A stretch of DNA of 61,440 nt from contig NZ_BNAL01000016.1 of the NCBI RefSeq assembly GCF_014653275.1, positions 1-61,440 on the forward strand, written 5' to 3'. This document shows, piece by piece, positions 42,331-53,459 of the stretch. The DNA comes from Deinococcus piscis. GTDB taxonomy: Bacteria > Deinococcota > Deinococci > Deinococcales > Deinococcaceae. The position numbers were made by a program, and so were the translations under genes. Position 1 is the first letter of the stretch. Every line of letters starts with the position of its first letter. The notes beneath the pieces were generated by a model that worked only from the letters and a program-made list of their open reading frames with translations, did no database searches and was not told where the DNA came from.

Positions 42331-42375
42331 AAAAAATTTGACGGCCCCAGCATAGCGCATGGCTAGCGGGGCCGT
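42331..42375 (-). terminator. Rho-independent terminator of secG
   Basis: On the minus strand ACGGCCCC (42368-42375) and GGGGCCGT (42341-42348) form an 8-bp stem with a 19-nt loop, followed within four bases by TTTTTT (42331-42336). It lies 25 bases after the secG stop. Confidence 0.8.
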
Positions 42376-42399
42376 AGAACAAAGCAAGGCGCAGAGGGC

Positions 42400-42627
42400 T
42401 CAGGACACGTAATTGATCAGTAGGGCCAGCAACATAAACAGCCCTCCGAGGATAGCCGAGGTGCGAATCAGGCCACCTTCGACGCCTTGTCCGCCGAACA
42501 GGTCGCCGCCCGACGCCATGCTGGGCGACATTCCAGCCTGCTTGGGCGTTTGCAGCAGCACGAAAAAGATGGTGCCCACAGCAACCAGGGCGTACAGAAT
42601 CAGGAAAACGGTCAGGACAATGTTCAT
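42400..42627 (-). CDS. secG: Preprotein translocase subunit SecG
   Basis: A 75-residue membrane protein with two helices. The first is MNIVLTVFLILYALVAVGTIFFVLLQ, followed by the conserved SecG loop KQAGMSPSMASGGDLFGGQ and helix 2 (ILGGLFMLLALLIN). It assists SecYE and SecA in protein export. GAGGT 6 bases before the ATG is the ribosome site. It forms a single-gene unit with its own terminator. Confidence 0.93.
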   Translation of the reverse strand: MNIVLTVFLILYALVAVGTIFFVLLQTPKQAGMSPSMASGGDLFGGQGVEGGLIRTSAILGGLFMLLALLINYVS

Positions 42628-42713
42628 GGAAGTACCTCGAAAAAAGCTTCAGCCTTGCGGCGACTGCTTACATAGTAGCAGCCGCAGGTGAAAAAGGAGT
42701 GGGACTGGGCAGC

Positions 42714-43490
42714 TTAGCCCTCAGCGCGGCTCAGCAAAAAGCGGCCACACGAAGGACACTTGACCGGCGGCACCTGGCCCGCTGAGACACGCTGCTGAAC
42801 ATTGACCGGCAGGCTGACATTGCATGCCGAGCAGCGGCCCCCAGTCAGGGTCGCCACGCCCACACCCCCTTTAGAGCGGCGAATGGCGTCATACTCGCGG
42901 GCGGTGCGGGGGTCTACTGTGCCCAGTAGGGCTTCACGGCGCTCACGCATCTCCTGCCCCGAAGCGCGTAGGTCCGTCACACGCTGCTCGTCGGCCTGCT
43001 CCAGTTCGCCCAGGCGGGGACGCAGGGCACGGTGCTGGGCACGCAGCTCAGTGGACTGGGCCAGCAGACTGCTTTGGCGCTCACGCAGTGGAGCGAGGTC
43101 TTCTTCCATTTCCTCGGCGCGCTCGGTCAGCTGTTGCAGGCGGCTGCCATACTGCGCCTGAGCGCGGGCGTCAAAGGCATTTTTGTCCTGCTCGGCGCGG
43201 GTGCGCTCCATCTGCTCACGGGTGGTCCCCAGGTCCAGGTCCAACTGGCGGGTCTGGGCTTCTACGCGCTCCAGCACCATTTCGGTGTCTTCTAGGCGGT
43301 TGTTGAGGTCATCCATCTCCCGGCGGAGGTCCACCAGCTCCTGCGGCAGTTCGGCCTCACGCGCACTGAGGCTGTCCAGTTGCAGGTCCAGGTCCTGAAT
43401 CTCAAACAGCCGCTCCATGGGGCTGCCTGAAGCAGATGAGGAAGCGGCTGTTTGGACCTGTGGTTCGGCGGAAGCGGCGGCATCGGTCAT
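42714..43490 (-). CDS. Coiled-coil protein with C4 zinc ribbon (PF02591 type)
   Basis: A 258-residue cytoplasmic protein. Residues ~25-190 form a long alpha-helical coiled coil rich in Glu, Arg, Gln and Leu (LEERVE/QLDLDLGTTREQMERTR-type heptads), and the C-terminus is a four-cysteine ribbon GRCSACNVSLP...VKCPSCGRFLL. This matches the widespread bacterial zf-RING_7 family, thought to bind nucleic acid; no precise role is known. -10 TAGACT (43497-43502) ends 6 bases before ATG 43490 with no Shine-Dalgarno, so it is probably leaderless. Confidence 0.85.
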   Translation of the reverse strand: MTDAAASAEPQVQTAASSSASGSPMERLFEIQDLDLQLDSLSAREAELPQELVDLRREMDDLNNRLEDTEMVLERVEAQTRQLDLDLGTTREQMERTRAEQDKNAFDARAQAQYGSRLQQLTERAEEMEEDLAPLRERQSSLLAQSTELRAQHRALRPRLGELEQADEQRVTDLRASGQEMRERREALLGTVDPRTAREYDAIRRSKGGVGVATLTGGRCSACNVSLPVNVQQRVSAGQVPPVKCPSCGRFLLSRAEG

Positions 43491-43577
43491 GGTTCCAGTC
43501 TAGACCATCCAGCGCGGCCAGCCCTGAACAGGCCTCCGTAAGCAGCGTCCGGCACAGTGGGCAGTACAGTGGGCGGC

Positions 43578-44828
43578 TCAGCCAGACGGCAAGTCGGCGT
43601 CCTGCCGCCGCAGCTCGCCGCGCCGGTCCGGCAGATACACGCCCAAGTACACGGCCAGGGTGTTGCACAGATACATCAGCAGGGTAAAGGCGAACAGGAT
43701 ATTGAAATTGGTGCCGAAATCGAACCAGCCGGAAGCCCGCAGCGCCCCAGAGCCGAGGCTGGCGAGCGCCCAGCTGCCGCTCCAGAGAATGGTGTTGGTG
43801 GCCGAGTACATGGGCCGGTCCGCTTCCGGCAGCACCGACATGGCGTAGGACGAGTAGACCGGCCCAGTCGCGTTCATCAGCGCTCCGCGCATGAACAGGG
43901 CCACGGTGACCATCCAGAGGTAAGGTGCAAAACCCAGCAGCACCAGAAACGGCAAGCTGGATGCCTGCACCGCCAGCACGGCACTCAGCTGTCCCAGCCG
44001 CCGCACCAGCCAGGGCTGAATGAGCACGGTGACCGCCGTCGCCAGACTGGTCCAGGCAAACAGTGTCCCCAAGCTGGCATAACTGATGCCAAAACGCCCC
44101 TCGATATACACGTTCAGAAAAGGAATGGTGGCTCCTGCTCCCAGACCCACAAACATGGTGGGCAGCACCAGGCGGAACATGGTGGGCTTGTCCTGAATGC
44201 TGAGCGCCCCGCTGCGGCCCGGCTGCGACGGCTTCCCGCTGGGGCGCAGGCCCAGGGTGGGCAGAGCCCCCAGCAGCTGAAGTGCCGCCGCCATCAGCAT
44301 GGCGGTGCGTAGCGCTTCCAGACTGCCGGGATCGACGCCCGTCCAGGCCGCATAGAGCCCCGGCAGCTGCCCCCCGAGCAGGTTCCCCACGAAGCCCGCG
44401 CCCACCATCAAGGCACTTTGCAGCGTAAAGAGGCCCACACGGGTCTTCTCGGTGGAATTGTTCGCCATAAAAGGGGCACCAGAGACGGCCAGCGCGGCGC
44501 TGCCCATGCCCTGAAGCAGTGCCCCCGCCACCGCCAGCAGCGCACCGGGAGCCAGTGCCAGCAGGGTCAGTCCCAGGACACTGAGCGCAGCACCCAGCTG
44601 AATGACCCGTGCGTTGCTCAGCCGCCGGGCCAGCACCACCAGCGGCAGGCTGACCGCGGCCAGTGTCAGCGCCGGAAGCGCATTGATGATGCCCTGCCAC
44701 TCCGGTCCCAGCCCCAGCGCCCGCAGATAGAAGTTCAGGAACAGCATCACGAACGCCTGCGACAGCCCAAAGGAGAAACTGGCTGCCAGGAACAGCCACA
44801 GTTGCCGGGAGTAGCGGGGGCGGCTCAT
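43578..44828 (-). CDS. MFS transporter
   Basis: A 416-residue membrane protein with about twelve helices (RQLWLFLAASFSFGLSQAFV is helix 1). The MFS loop between helices 2 and 3 is LVVLARRLSNARVI, a loose version of the signature, and a matching central loop LRPSGKPSQPGRSGALSIQ separates the halves. The substrate is unknown. ATG 44828 overlaps the nth stop by one base (TGATG), giving an nth-MFS operon. The pairing of a DNA-repair gene with an exporter seems incidental. Confidence 0.8.
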   Translation of the reverse strand: MSRPRYSRQLWLFLAASFSFGLSQAFVMLFLNFYLRALGLGPEWQGIINALPALTLAAVSLPLVVLARRLSNARVIQLGAALSVLGLTLLALAPGALLAVAGALLQGMGSAALAVSGAPFMANNSTEKTRVGLFTLQSALMVGAGFVGNLLGGQLPGLYAAWTGVDPGSLEALRTAMLMAAALQLLGALPTLGLRPSGKPSQPGRSGALSIQDKPTMFRLVLPTMFVGLGAGATIPFLNVYIEGRFGISYASLGTLFAWTSLATAVTVLIQPWLVRRLGQLSAVLAVQASSLPFLVLLGFAPYLWMVTVALFMRGALMNATGPVYSSYAMSVLPEADRPMYSATNTILWSGSWALASLGSGALRASGWFDFGTNFNILFAFTLLMYLCNTLAVYLGVYLPDRRGELRRQDADLPSG

Positions 44829-45505
44829 CAGCGCGGGTCTACGCCTACTTTGGGACAGAAGCTTGCCATCAGGCACTGCTCACACAGCGGCCTGCGGGCC
44901 AGGCAGATGCGCCGCCCGTGCAGAATCAGCGCGTGGTGCAGGAAAATCCAGTCGCCTTCGGGAAAGAGCCGCATGAGGTCCACCTCCACTTTGTCGGGGT
45001 CTTGCTGCGTGCTCAGGCCCAGTCGGCGCGATAGGCGGCCCACGTGGGTGTCTACAGCGATGGCGGGCCGCCCGTAGGCATTGCTCAGGACCACGTTGGC
45101 GGTCTTGCGCCCCGCCCCTGCCAGCGCCACCACCGCGTCAAAATCGTCCGGCACCTCGCCGCCATGCCGCTCCATCAGCTGCCGGGCCAGCCGCGCCAGA
45201 TTCTTGGCCTTGGCCCGGTACAGCCCAATCCGCCGGATATAAGGCTCAATGTCCTCCGGCTCTGCCAGGCTCATGGCTGCTGCGTCAGGATAGGCGGCAA
45301 ACAGCGCCGGGGTCGCCGCATTCACACTCACGTCCGTCGCCTGGGCGCTCAGCACCGTCGCCACCAGCAACTCGAAAGGGGTGCGGAATTCCAGCTCGGT
45401 GCGGGCGTCCGGGTATAGCTCACGCAATGAAACCAGCACCTGCGGAGCACGCTGCCGGGCCCCAGCGGGCAGACGCTGGACGGACGTTCGGGAAGGTTGG
45501 GTCAC
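44828..45505 (-). CDS. nth: Endonuclease III (Nth)
   Basis: A 225-residue base-excision-repair glycosylase/AP lyase for oxidised pyrimidines. The helix-hairpin-helix and catalytic lysine are in LAGAGRKTANVVLSNAYG, the catalytic Asp in AVDTHVGRLSRRLGL, and the 4Fe-4S cysteines in CLARRPLCEQCLMASFC (C-x6-C-x2-C-x5-C). Start GTG 45505 (VTQPSRTS) is set by -10 TAGCCT (45513-45518) ending 7 bases upstream; the longer open frame to 45592 would precede the promoter and is not conserved-looking. Confidence 0.93.
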   Translation of the reverse strand: MTQPSRTSVQRLPAGARQRAPQVLVSLRELYPDARTELEFRTPFELLVATVLSAQATDVSVNAATPALFAAYPDAAAMSLAEPEDIEPYIRRIGLYRAKAKNLARLARQLMERHGGEVPDDFDAVVALAGAGRKTANVVLSNAYGRPAIAVDTHVGRLSRRLGLSTQQDPDKVEVDLMRLFPEGDWIFLHHALILHGRRICLARRPLCEQCLMASFCPKVGVDPR

Positions 45506-45512
45506 GCCCTTT

Positions 45513-45518
45513 AGGCTA
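45513..45518 (-). promoter_or_regulatory. -10 hexamer of leaderless nth
   Basis: TAGCCT on the minus strand, 7 bases before GTG 45505. Confidence 0.55.
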
Positions 45519-45574
45519 CACCGGCAGGCCGCACCCTCCCCTGCGCCAAATGGCTTAGAGCAGTGTGCAGCACC

Positions 45575-45633
45575 GCAGCTTTGCAAGTCCAAATGAATTG
45601 CTCCGGCGAGAACTACCCCAGATCACTCCATGC
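45575..45633. repeat. Dispersed 59-bp element, copy B
   Basis: GCAGCTTTGCAAGTCCAAAT matches copy A at 19 of 20 positions; CCAGATCACTC recurs at the same distance. The left arm is altered (GAATTGC in place of AGAGTGA), so the hairpin is lost. It lies ~60 bp upstream of the nth promoter. Confidence 0.65.
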
Positions 45634-45909
45634 TCCATGCTGCACTCCCCTTCTCACGGCAGAGTGATGCCTCTTTTTGGCCAATAGTTCAGGAGGTTAC
45701 CGTACACATTCTCAAGCGAGGCTGCCCTCATTGCAGTGCAGCTTCGCCCGTGCTGTACAGGTCACTCGTGCTGTGCATACCAGCGGTTCCGCTCCAAAAG
45801 CCAGTGTTGGGCCTGCACTCCGCCTCCGCCCTCAGTCCTCTCAGAACAAGCACTACTCAGGACCTCAAAACTCAGGAACCTCAAATGCCGTCAGCGCGTA
45901 TCAGAAGGC
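45593..45909. other. 317-bp intergenic region
   Basis: Holds most of repeat copy B. The rest contains AGGAGGT near 45699 without a good open reading frame after it. I see no further gene; the one long frame here (45630-46052) is not coding-like. Confidence 0.45.
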
Positions 45910-46131
45910 ATGAGAACTGCTTCGATCCTGCTGGGCATTCTGGGTCTGCTGGGCCTGTTTGCTGGATTTTTGCCCTTGTTGGGTTGGGTGAACTGGTTCG
46001 CCACGCTGCCTCCGGCCCTGCTGGGACTGCTGCTGGGCGTGCTGGCCCGTGACCGGGGAGCCACCACGTTTAATGCTGTCGTGATTGGGTTGGCGGCGCT
46101 GAGGCTGCTGCTGGGTGGGGGATTTTTCTAG
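45910..46131 (+). CDS. Small two-helix membrane protein, 73 residues
   Basis: The product is nearly all hydrophobic: MRTASILLGILGLLGLFAGFLPLLG, a short polar turn, ALLGLLLGVLARDRGATTF, then a last helix VVIGLAALRLLLGGGFF. AGAAGG four bases before the ATG is a weak ribosome site. I do not recognise a named family, but the pattern suits small inner-membrane proteins of about this size. It stands alone between repeat copy B and tRNA-Trp. Confidence 0.65.
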   Translation: MRTASILLGILGLLGLFAGFLPLLGWVNWFATLPPALLGLLLGVLARDRGATTFNAVVIGLAALRLLLGGGFF

Positions 46132-46287
46132 CCAGCAGCCAACTCTGGTGCGGCCATATGTGACCCTCCCGAGGCGGACTGCCGTAATGGTGTCATCAGA
46201 ATTAATGAGTCTGAGACGATGAATCTGGGGCGATGGCCCTAGGACGATGAATGGGAGGGTGCGCAACCTCCCTGATGGCGCAGGCTC

Positions 46288-46316
46288 TTGCACGCTTCCA
46301 TCCCCTCTGCTAAACT
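46288..46316 (+). promoter_or_regulatory. Promoter of tRNA-Trp
   Basis: TTGCAC (46288-46293), a 17-bp spacer and TAAACT (46311-46316) precede the tRNA by 29 bp. Confidence 0.7.
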
Positions 46317-46345
46317 GTTTCAGCCTTTGGGTTTACCCAGAGCGC

Positions 46346-46421
<76 letters not shown>

Positions 46422-46535
46422 AATGATCCCCACCCCAGTGGTGGGGATTTCTGCTGTCTGGTCGAGCGCGGCGGCCCTGGGGAGACTTCTGAGCCTCTGC
46501 GCGCTCAAAGCTCCGCCGACTCAGGTCTGCGCCAC

Positions 46536-46928
46536 TCAGGGCAGGCGGTATTCGTCGCAGTTGCTGCCCACCGTCGCTGGAGCGTCTTCGACCACCAGCA
46601 CTTTTTCTCCCTGGCCCACATAGCCCCAGCAGCGAGCCAACTGTTCCAGATACTGCGGAGAATTCAGCTGAACCTTGGCGTCATTCAGAATCTGAATGTC
46701 TTGGCGCAGCCGCGCATTTTCGGCCTGGGTGGCCTGCGCCTCCTGACGCCAGGTCACCGAGCGCTGCACTCCCGTGCCGATATGCACCAAGGTCTGCACG
46801 ATCCCTAGCCCACACAGCACCGAGAGCATCACCGCCATCAGGGGAATCCGGCCCACCTGCGCCCACAGTCGGCCCAGCCGAACAGGTCGGCGGGCAGGAG
46901 CAGGTGTGGGGGAATCGGTAGGGCTCAT
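46536..46928 (-). CDS. FtsB/DivIC-like septum protein
   Basis: A 130-residue protein with a cytoplasmic Pro-rich start, one membrane helix (IPLMAVMLSVLCGLGIVQTLV) and an extracytoplasmic coiled coil (QEAQATQAENARLRQDIQILNDAKVQLN), then YLEQLARCWGYVGQGEKVLVVED, the FtsB/DivIC pattern (…ARExLgmvkpGE). FtsB acts in the divisome with FtsL and FtsQ. It has a short C-terminal extension with two further cysteines region (GSNCDEYRLP). ATG 46928 fits a TATGCT hexamer 11 bases upstream. It is divergent from the ClC gene. Confidence 0.75.
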   Translation of the reverse strand: MSPTDSPTPAPARRPVRLGRLWAQVGRIPLMAVMLSVLCGLGIVQTLVHIGTGVQRSVTWRQEAQATQAENARLRQDIQILNDAKVQLNSPQYLEQLARCWGYVGQGEKVLVVEDAPATVGSNCDEYRLP

Positions 46929-47065
46929 CGTCGGCCCGCAGCATAGCAAGTCCACTGATGTGATGTCGTCGGCATCCCGACCTCCCCTGACAACTATGCC
47001 CACAGAAGCTTTATCAGACTCTACAACCTTCCTGCTCTCATGAGTCCATGCCGTAGCATAGGGAG

Positions 47066-48682
47066 ATGCATTTGCCTGTCCTCTCTCAGTTCAGCCGACA
47101 GAACGTGCTGCGCCGCTGGCAGAGTGCGCGGCTGGTGCTGCTCAGCGTGGCAGGCGGAGTAATGACTGGGCTGCTGGCGGCAGCGCTGCGGCTAATGCTT
47201 GAGGCCCTGGGACGCGCCGCCACATCTATCACTGGCTACGCCCCACCCGGCACCCCCGGCGAGGGCGGACTGATGATCAGCTTTAGCTCGCCGCAGAACT
47301 TTGGGCTGTTGCTGCTGCCCGTGCTGGGGGCGCTGTACGTGTGGCTGATGCCCCGAGACGGCACGCCACTCAATCAGATGGTCCGCATTGGCCTGGGCAA
47401 GCGCAGCGACGCGGATCAGCGCTGGGCCCTGGACAGTGAAGTGCAGAGCCTCAGCGCCGCCGCTTTGGCTTCGGCGGGCGGCCTGCTGGTGGGACGCGAC
47501 GCCGCCTTTGCAGCGCTGGGCCGCCTGGGCACCCGCTTGCTCGCCCTGCTGACTCCACTCAGCGCCAGCGAACACCGCTCGCTGGTCCTGGCGGGCACGG
47601 CAGCGGGCCTGGGGGCCGTCCTGCACGCTCCTCTGGCTGCCGCTGTGCTGGTGGCCGAAGTGCTTTACCGCCGCTTTGAGTTTGAATACGAAGTGCTGAT
47701 GTCCTGCGTGCTGGCAGCGGTGACTGGCTACGCGGTCTACGGTCTATTTTTCGGGTTTCATCCCCTGTTTGTGCCCCCGAGCCTAGAAAGCCTGAGCTGG
47801 AGCGACCTGCTGCCGGGGCTGGCCGTGACCCTGGCTGCCACAGCAGCGGCGTGGCTGGCCCTGCGCCTGAGTACCCGCCTGCCCCAACCACGCACAGCGG
47901 CAGCGCGGGTAGCGGCCGGCGCGGCGTTCGGTGCGCTGAGTGCCGGCCTGGTCCTGCTGGCCGGGCCGCAGATGCTGGGCGACGGGAGCGGCTGGCTGGG
48001 CCTGGGCCTGAGCGGCATGCTGGACGGCGCGGCTCTGGAAGCGGCCGGCTGGCGCTGGCTGCTGCTGACCCTGGGCGCAGGGCTGGCCTTCGGCGCCGGG
48101 GTGCTGCCGGGTGCGGCCATCGGCGGGCTGCTGGGTGCGGCCTTAAGCGGCATGCTGGGCGGCGACCCGGCCCTGGGAACACTGCTCGGCGCCGCGGCCT
48201 TTATCACCGTGACCCACAACATTCCAGTGGCGGCCACCTTGCTGGTCATGGCCTGGGGCGGTGACGCAGCGCTGCCGGCCGCCCTGCTGGCCACCGGGCT
48301 GGCCCACATGCTCAGCGGCGAGACTGGGCTGCTGCCCGCACAGGTGGCCGGCCGCTCCAAGCGCTCGGAAGAGGCCGACGCCGCCGCACTGGTGCTGGCC
48401 GAGGTGAGCCGCAGGCCCGCACAGGCCGGAGCTGGCGAGGGAGACCCGTATCAGGACCGCGAGCTGTACCGCCGCCCGGTGCCGAGCAGCTGGGGCGGCG
48501 TAGCGGTGGGGCAACTGGCCCTGCCGCCCAGCGTGGAAGTGGTAGGCCTAGTCCGCGACGGCGAGATTCTGCTGCCCCGGCGCAGCCAGAGGTTGCTACG
48601 CGGCGACGAGGTGATGCTGCTGGCACGTCCTGACGCTTACACCGCGCTGGACGCGCTACTTGAATTGCCCGAACTGAAATAA
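47066..48682 (+). CDS. ClC-family chloride channel/exchanger with TrkA-C-like tail
   Basis: A 538-residue membrane protein with ClC topology: LRRWQSARLVLLSVAGGVMTGLLAAALR as the first helix, LLGRDAAF-type loop (GGLLVGRDAAFAALGRLG) where classic ClCs have GREGP, and GAAIGGLLGAALSGMLGGDPA where they have GxFxP. The gating Glu of GREGP is Asp here and the flanking Gly-Pro is Ala-Ala, so transport properties may differ. The last ~75 residues (GGVAVGQLALPPSVEVVGLV...LRGDEVMLLARPD) look like a TrkA-C regulatory domain. -10 TAGCAT (47054-47059) ends 6 bases before the ATG. Confidence 0.82.
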   Translation: MHLPVLSQFSRQNVLRRWQSARLVLLSVAGGVMTGLLAAALRLMLEALGRAATSITGYAPPGTPGEGGLMISFSSPQNFGLLLLPVLGALYVWLMPRDGTPLNQMVRIGLGKRSDADQRWALDSEVQSLSAAALASAGGLLVGRDAAFAALGRLGTRLLALLTPLSASEHRSLVLAGTAAGLGAVLHAPLAAAVLVAEVLYRRFEFEYEVLMSCVLAAVTGYAVYGLFFGFHPLFVPPSLESLSWSDLLPGLAVTLAATAAAWLALRLSTRLPQPRTAAARVAAGAAFGALSAGLVLLAGPQMLGDGSGWLGLGLSGMLDGAALEAAGWRWLLLTLGAGLAFGAGVLPGAAIGGLLGAALSGMLGGDPALGTLLGAAAFITVTHNIPVAATLLVMAWGGDAALPAALLATGLAHMLSGETGLLPAQVAGRSKRSEEADAAALVLAEVSRRPAQAGAGEGDPYQDRELYRRPVPSSWGGVAVGQLALPPSVEVVGLVRDGEILLPRRSQRLLRGDEVMLLARPDAYTALDALLELPELK

Positions 48683-48711
48683 AGACGAGCGCTGAAATAA
48701 AGACAAAAGAG

Positions 48712-48750
48712 AGAGGCAGGCGGGAGCGGAAAAGCTGCCCGCCTGCCTCT
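48712..48750. terminator. Strong bidirectional terminator, clc and secA
   Basis: AGAGGCAGGCGGG (48712-48724) pairs perfectly over 13 bp with CCCGCCTGCCTCT (48738-48750); TTTT follows on the plus strand and a T-rich stretch on the minus strand. It lies between convergent genes. Just before it CTGAAATAAAGAC occurs twice, 18 bp apart (from 48674). Confidence 0.85.
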
Positions 48751-48765
48751 TTTTGCCTTCTGCCC

Positions 48766-51375
<2,610 letters not shown>

Positions 51376-51382
51376 TAGGGCG

Positions 51383-51388
51383 AGTATA
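51383..51388 (-). promoter_or_regulatory. -10 hexamer of leaderless secA
   Basis: TATACT on the minus strand, 7 bases before the secA ATG at 51375. Confidence 0.65.
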
Positions 51389-51434
51389 CGCGCCCAAGGT
51401 TAAGCGAATCTGTCACGGAGAGGCTGGGAACCGG

Positions 51435-52352
51435 CTAGCTCCGCTGCCTGCTGGTCCCCCCTGCCATTTTCCCCACGATCACGCCATGGTCGGCGTAGAA
51501 GCGTCTCGGCTGGCCCAACGCCTGCGCCAGCGGCACCCGCTGCAGTCCGGGTTGCAGCTCCAGCGGGGGCGGACCAGGCTGCACCCAGCTGAAGGTGTCG
51601 CCGGTCAGGGTGCGGCCACCACCGCTGTACAGGGTGCCCGTGCCCTCTGCCTGTGGCGGCAGGGTCACGCCCGGCAGTTCCCACAGGCCCGCACCGATGG
51701 GGCCGGGGCGCACCCGGAGGCAGATATCGGGGCCGTCCAGCCACAGCCACAGCTGCTCGCGCACGCCCTGCGCCGGGGCTTCCGCTTTGGCTGCGTCCAC
51801 AGCCAGCCATTCGGCCCGGAGGCGGGCATAGTCGGGGGTCCGTGCCCACTCACGCAGCCAGGGCAGCGTGGCCGCCGGCAGGTGCTGAGGCAGCAGCGCG
51901 GAGTCGGGGCCGTCCAGAAAGTAGGCGCGGCGCAGTTCGGTGGCACTCAAGCCGCCTTCCAGCTCCGGCAATACCAGCCGCTCCCAGTCGGGGAACCAGT
52001 GCAGGTAGGCGCTGGAATCGTCCTTCTCGTAACCCACCAACGTGACCCCCTCGCCAGGAGCGAACAGGCCGCGCACGTCGGCGGCCCAGGCGGCAGCATC
52101 GAAGCGGTCGGGCAGCGGGCAAAAGCGCACCCGGCCCAGGTCTGCGCCCACTTCGCTCAGCGCCAGCCGCCACAGCTGCTCGCGCTCCTGCGGCGTCCAG
52201 GGGTTCTTGATGCTGCGGGCCAGGTTGCTGCTGCCCAGCCCCAGCGTAAGCCGGGGCGCGTGTTCCAGCGCCGCCAAGGCCGAGGCGACATGTGCGTGGT
52301 GCGGCGGCTGAAAGCGGCCGATATACAGCGCATGGGTGGACGCCGCCGTCAT
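51435..52352 (-). CDS. nadM: NMN adenylyltransferase (NadM type) with degenerate Nudix domain
   Basis: A 305-residue protein. The N-terminal nucleotidyltransferase has YIGRFQPPHHAHVASAL (HxGH-like site as HHAH), LGSSNLARSIKNPWTPQER and GLSATELRRAYF (the ISxTxxR-like motif), as in NadM/Slr0787 enzymes that make NAD from NMN. The C-terminal ~110 residues align by shape with their Nudix half (GLWELPGVTLP; PRRFYADHGVIV), but the Nudix box REUXEEXGU is missing, so ADP-ribose hydrolysis is unlikely. It overlaps coaX by 4 bases, joining NAD and CoA synthesis. Confidence 0.85.
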   Translation of the reverse strand: MTAASTHALYIGRFQPPHHAHVASALAALEHAPRLTLGLGSSNLARSIKNPWTPQEREQLWRLALSEVGADLGRVRFCPLPDRFDAAAWAADVRGLFAPGEGVTLVGYEKDDSSAYLHWFPDWERLVLPELEGGLSATELRRAYFLDGPDSALLPQHLPAATLPWLREWARTPDYARLRAEWLAVDAAKAEAPAQGVREQLWLWLDGPDICLRVRPGPIGAGLWELPGVTLPPQAEGTGTLYSGGGRTLTGDTFSWVQPGPPPLELQPGLQRVPLAQALGQPRRFYADHGVIVGKMAGGTSRQRS

Positions 52353-53176
52353 GGCTGGCCCTGCCCCCGCTCCCGCTGCTCCCACAACTCGATCAGCCCG
52401 CGCAGGGTCAGGCCCTCGTCGTAGAAATCCACCTCGGTGCAGATGCCCTGTAGCACGCTGGCAAAGCCCCCGGTGGCGATGGTGATGGCAGGCGCGTCCA
52501 GCTCGGCGCGCGTGCGGCGCAGCAGGCCGTCCACCATTTCGGCGTACCCGAAGACCAGGCCCGCTTGCAGCGCCTGCACCGTATTCTTGCCGATGGTGCG
52601 CGGCGGAGCCTGAAGCGCGATACGCGGCAGCTTGGCGGCGCGGGCAAACAGGGCGTCGGCGCTCACCTGCGCCCCAGTCGCCAGCATGCCGCCCAGAAAG
52701 CGGTGGCCGCGCCCGATCACATCAAAGTTGGTGGAGGTGCCGAAATCGACCACAATGGCGTACTCGGCGTTCTCGCGCTCCAGATAAGGCTGAGCGCCGA
52801 ACAGGTTGCACAGGCGGTCAGCCCCCACCCCGGCGGGGTCATCCAGCTCCACGCTCACCTGCGGCAGCGCGGCGCTGCTCACCGAAAAAGTGCGCATCCC
52901 AAAGCGGCTTTCGAGCGCCTGCACGTAGTTCTCACCGACAGGCGGAGCCACACTGCTCAGCACCGCCTGGGCAGGCAGCTCACGCCCGCTCATGGCAAAC
53001 AGGGACCGCACCTGCCGGGCCAGGTCATCGGGCAGCAGGTCGCGGTTGGTCCGCACCCGCCAGGTATCCAGCAGGGTTCTATGGCCGTCAGTCAGGCCCA
53101 GCACCGTGCTGGTATTGCCGATATCAATCACGAGAAGCGGTTGCGCAGCGGCGTCGGCGGAAGTCACGGGCCGCAT
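52349..53176 (-). CDS. coaX: Type III pantothenate kinase CoaX
   Basis: A 275-residue kinase for the first step of CoA synthesis. The phosphate loop is LVIDIGNTSTVLGLTDG, followed by DTWRVRTNRDLLPDD, GVGADRLCNLFGA, VVDFGTSTNFDVIGRGHRFLGG (catalytic Asp and second phosphate loop) and ATGGFASVL near the end. Type III enzymes need a monovalent cation and are not feedback-inhibited by CoA. ATG 53176 begins MRPVTSADAA; longer frames upstream look random. First gene of the coaX-nadM unit. Confidence 0.93.
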   Translation of the reverse strand: MRPVTSADAAAQPLLVIDIGNTSTVLGLTDGHRTLLDTWRVRTNRDLLPDDLARQVRSLFAMSGRELPAQAVLSSVAPPVGENYVQALESRFGMRTFSVSSAALPQVSVELDDPAGVGADRLCNLFGAQPYLERENAEYAIVVDFGTSTNFDVIGRGHRFLGGMLATGAQVSADALFARAAKLPRIALQAPPRTIGKNTVQALQAGLVFGYAEMVDGLLRRTRAELDAPAITIATGGFASVLQGICTEVDFYDEGLTLRGLIELWEQRERGQGQP

Positions 53177-53318
53177 TGTAAAACAGTTCTCCCGTCGGCC
53201 CAGTAATGGCCCGTTCGGGTGCCCCCTCAAGCGCCATCCCCTCTGGCCTGCCCCTGCCCTCAGCGCACCGCAGCAGTGCCCCGCGCTGCACAATTGCTAT
53301 GCCAGAGACGGAATTGGC

Positions 53319-53348
53319 GTGACAAAAGCCTGCACCCTGGGCTAAGAT
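53319..53348 (+). promoter_or_regulatory. Promoter upstream of acyl-CoA synthetase gene
   Basis: GTGACA (53319-53324), an 18-bp spacer and TAAGAT (53343-53348) lie about 110 bp before the ATG, so this gene has a real leader and a Shine-Dalgarno, unlike many neighbours. Confidence 0.55.
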
Positions 53349-53459
53349 GCCTGCACATTTACAATTTAGCTCTCCTTACCACCCACTCCCTCTCTCATTT
53401 GCGGGGCGCGGCCGTCTTTTTCCGTGCTGAGGAAACGCCCAGCCCCGGTCAGGAGTCTT

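Noticed and set aside
45630..46052. 140-codon plus-strand open frame
   Set aside because: Composition is not coding-like and it overlaps the better small membrane gene at 45910 in another frame.
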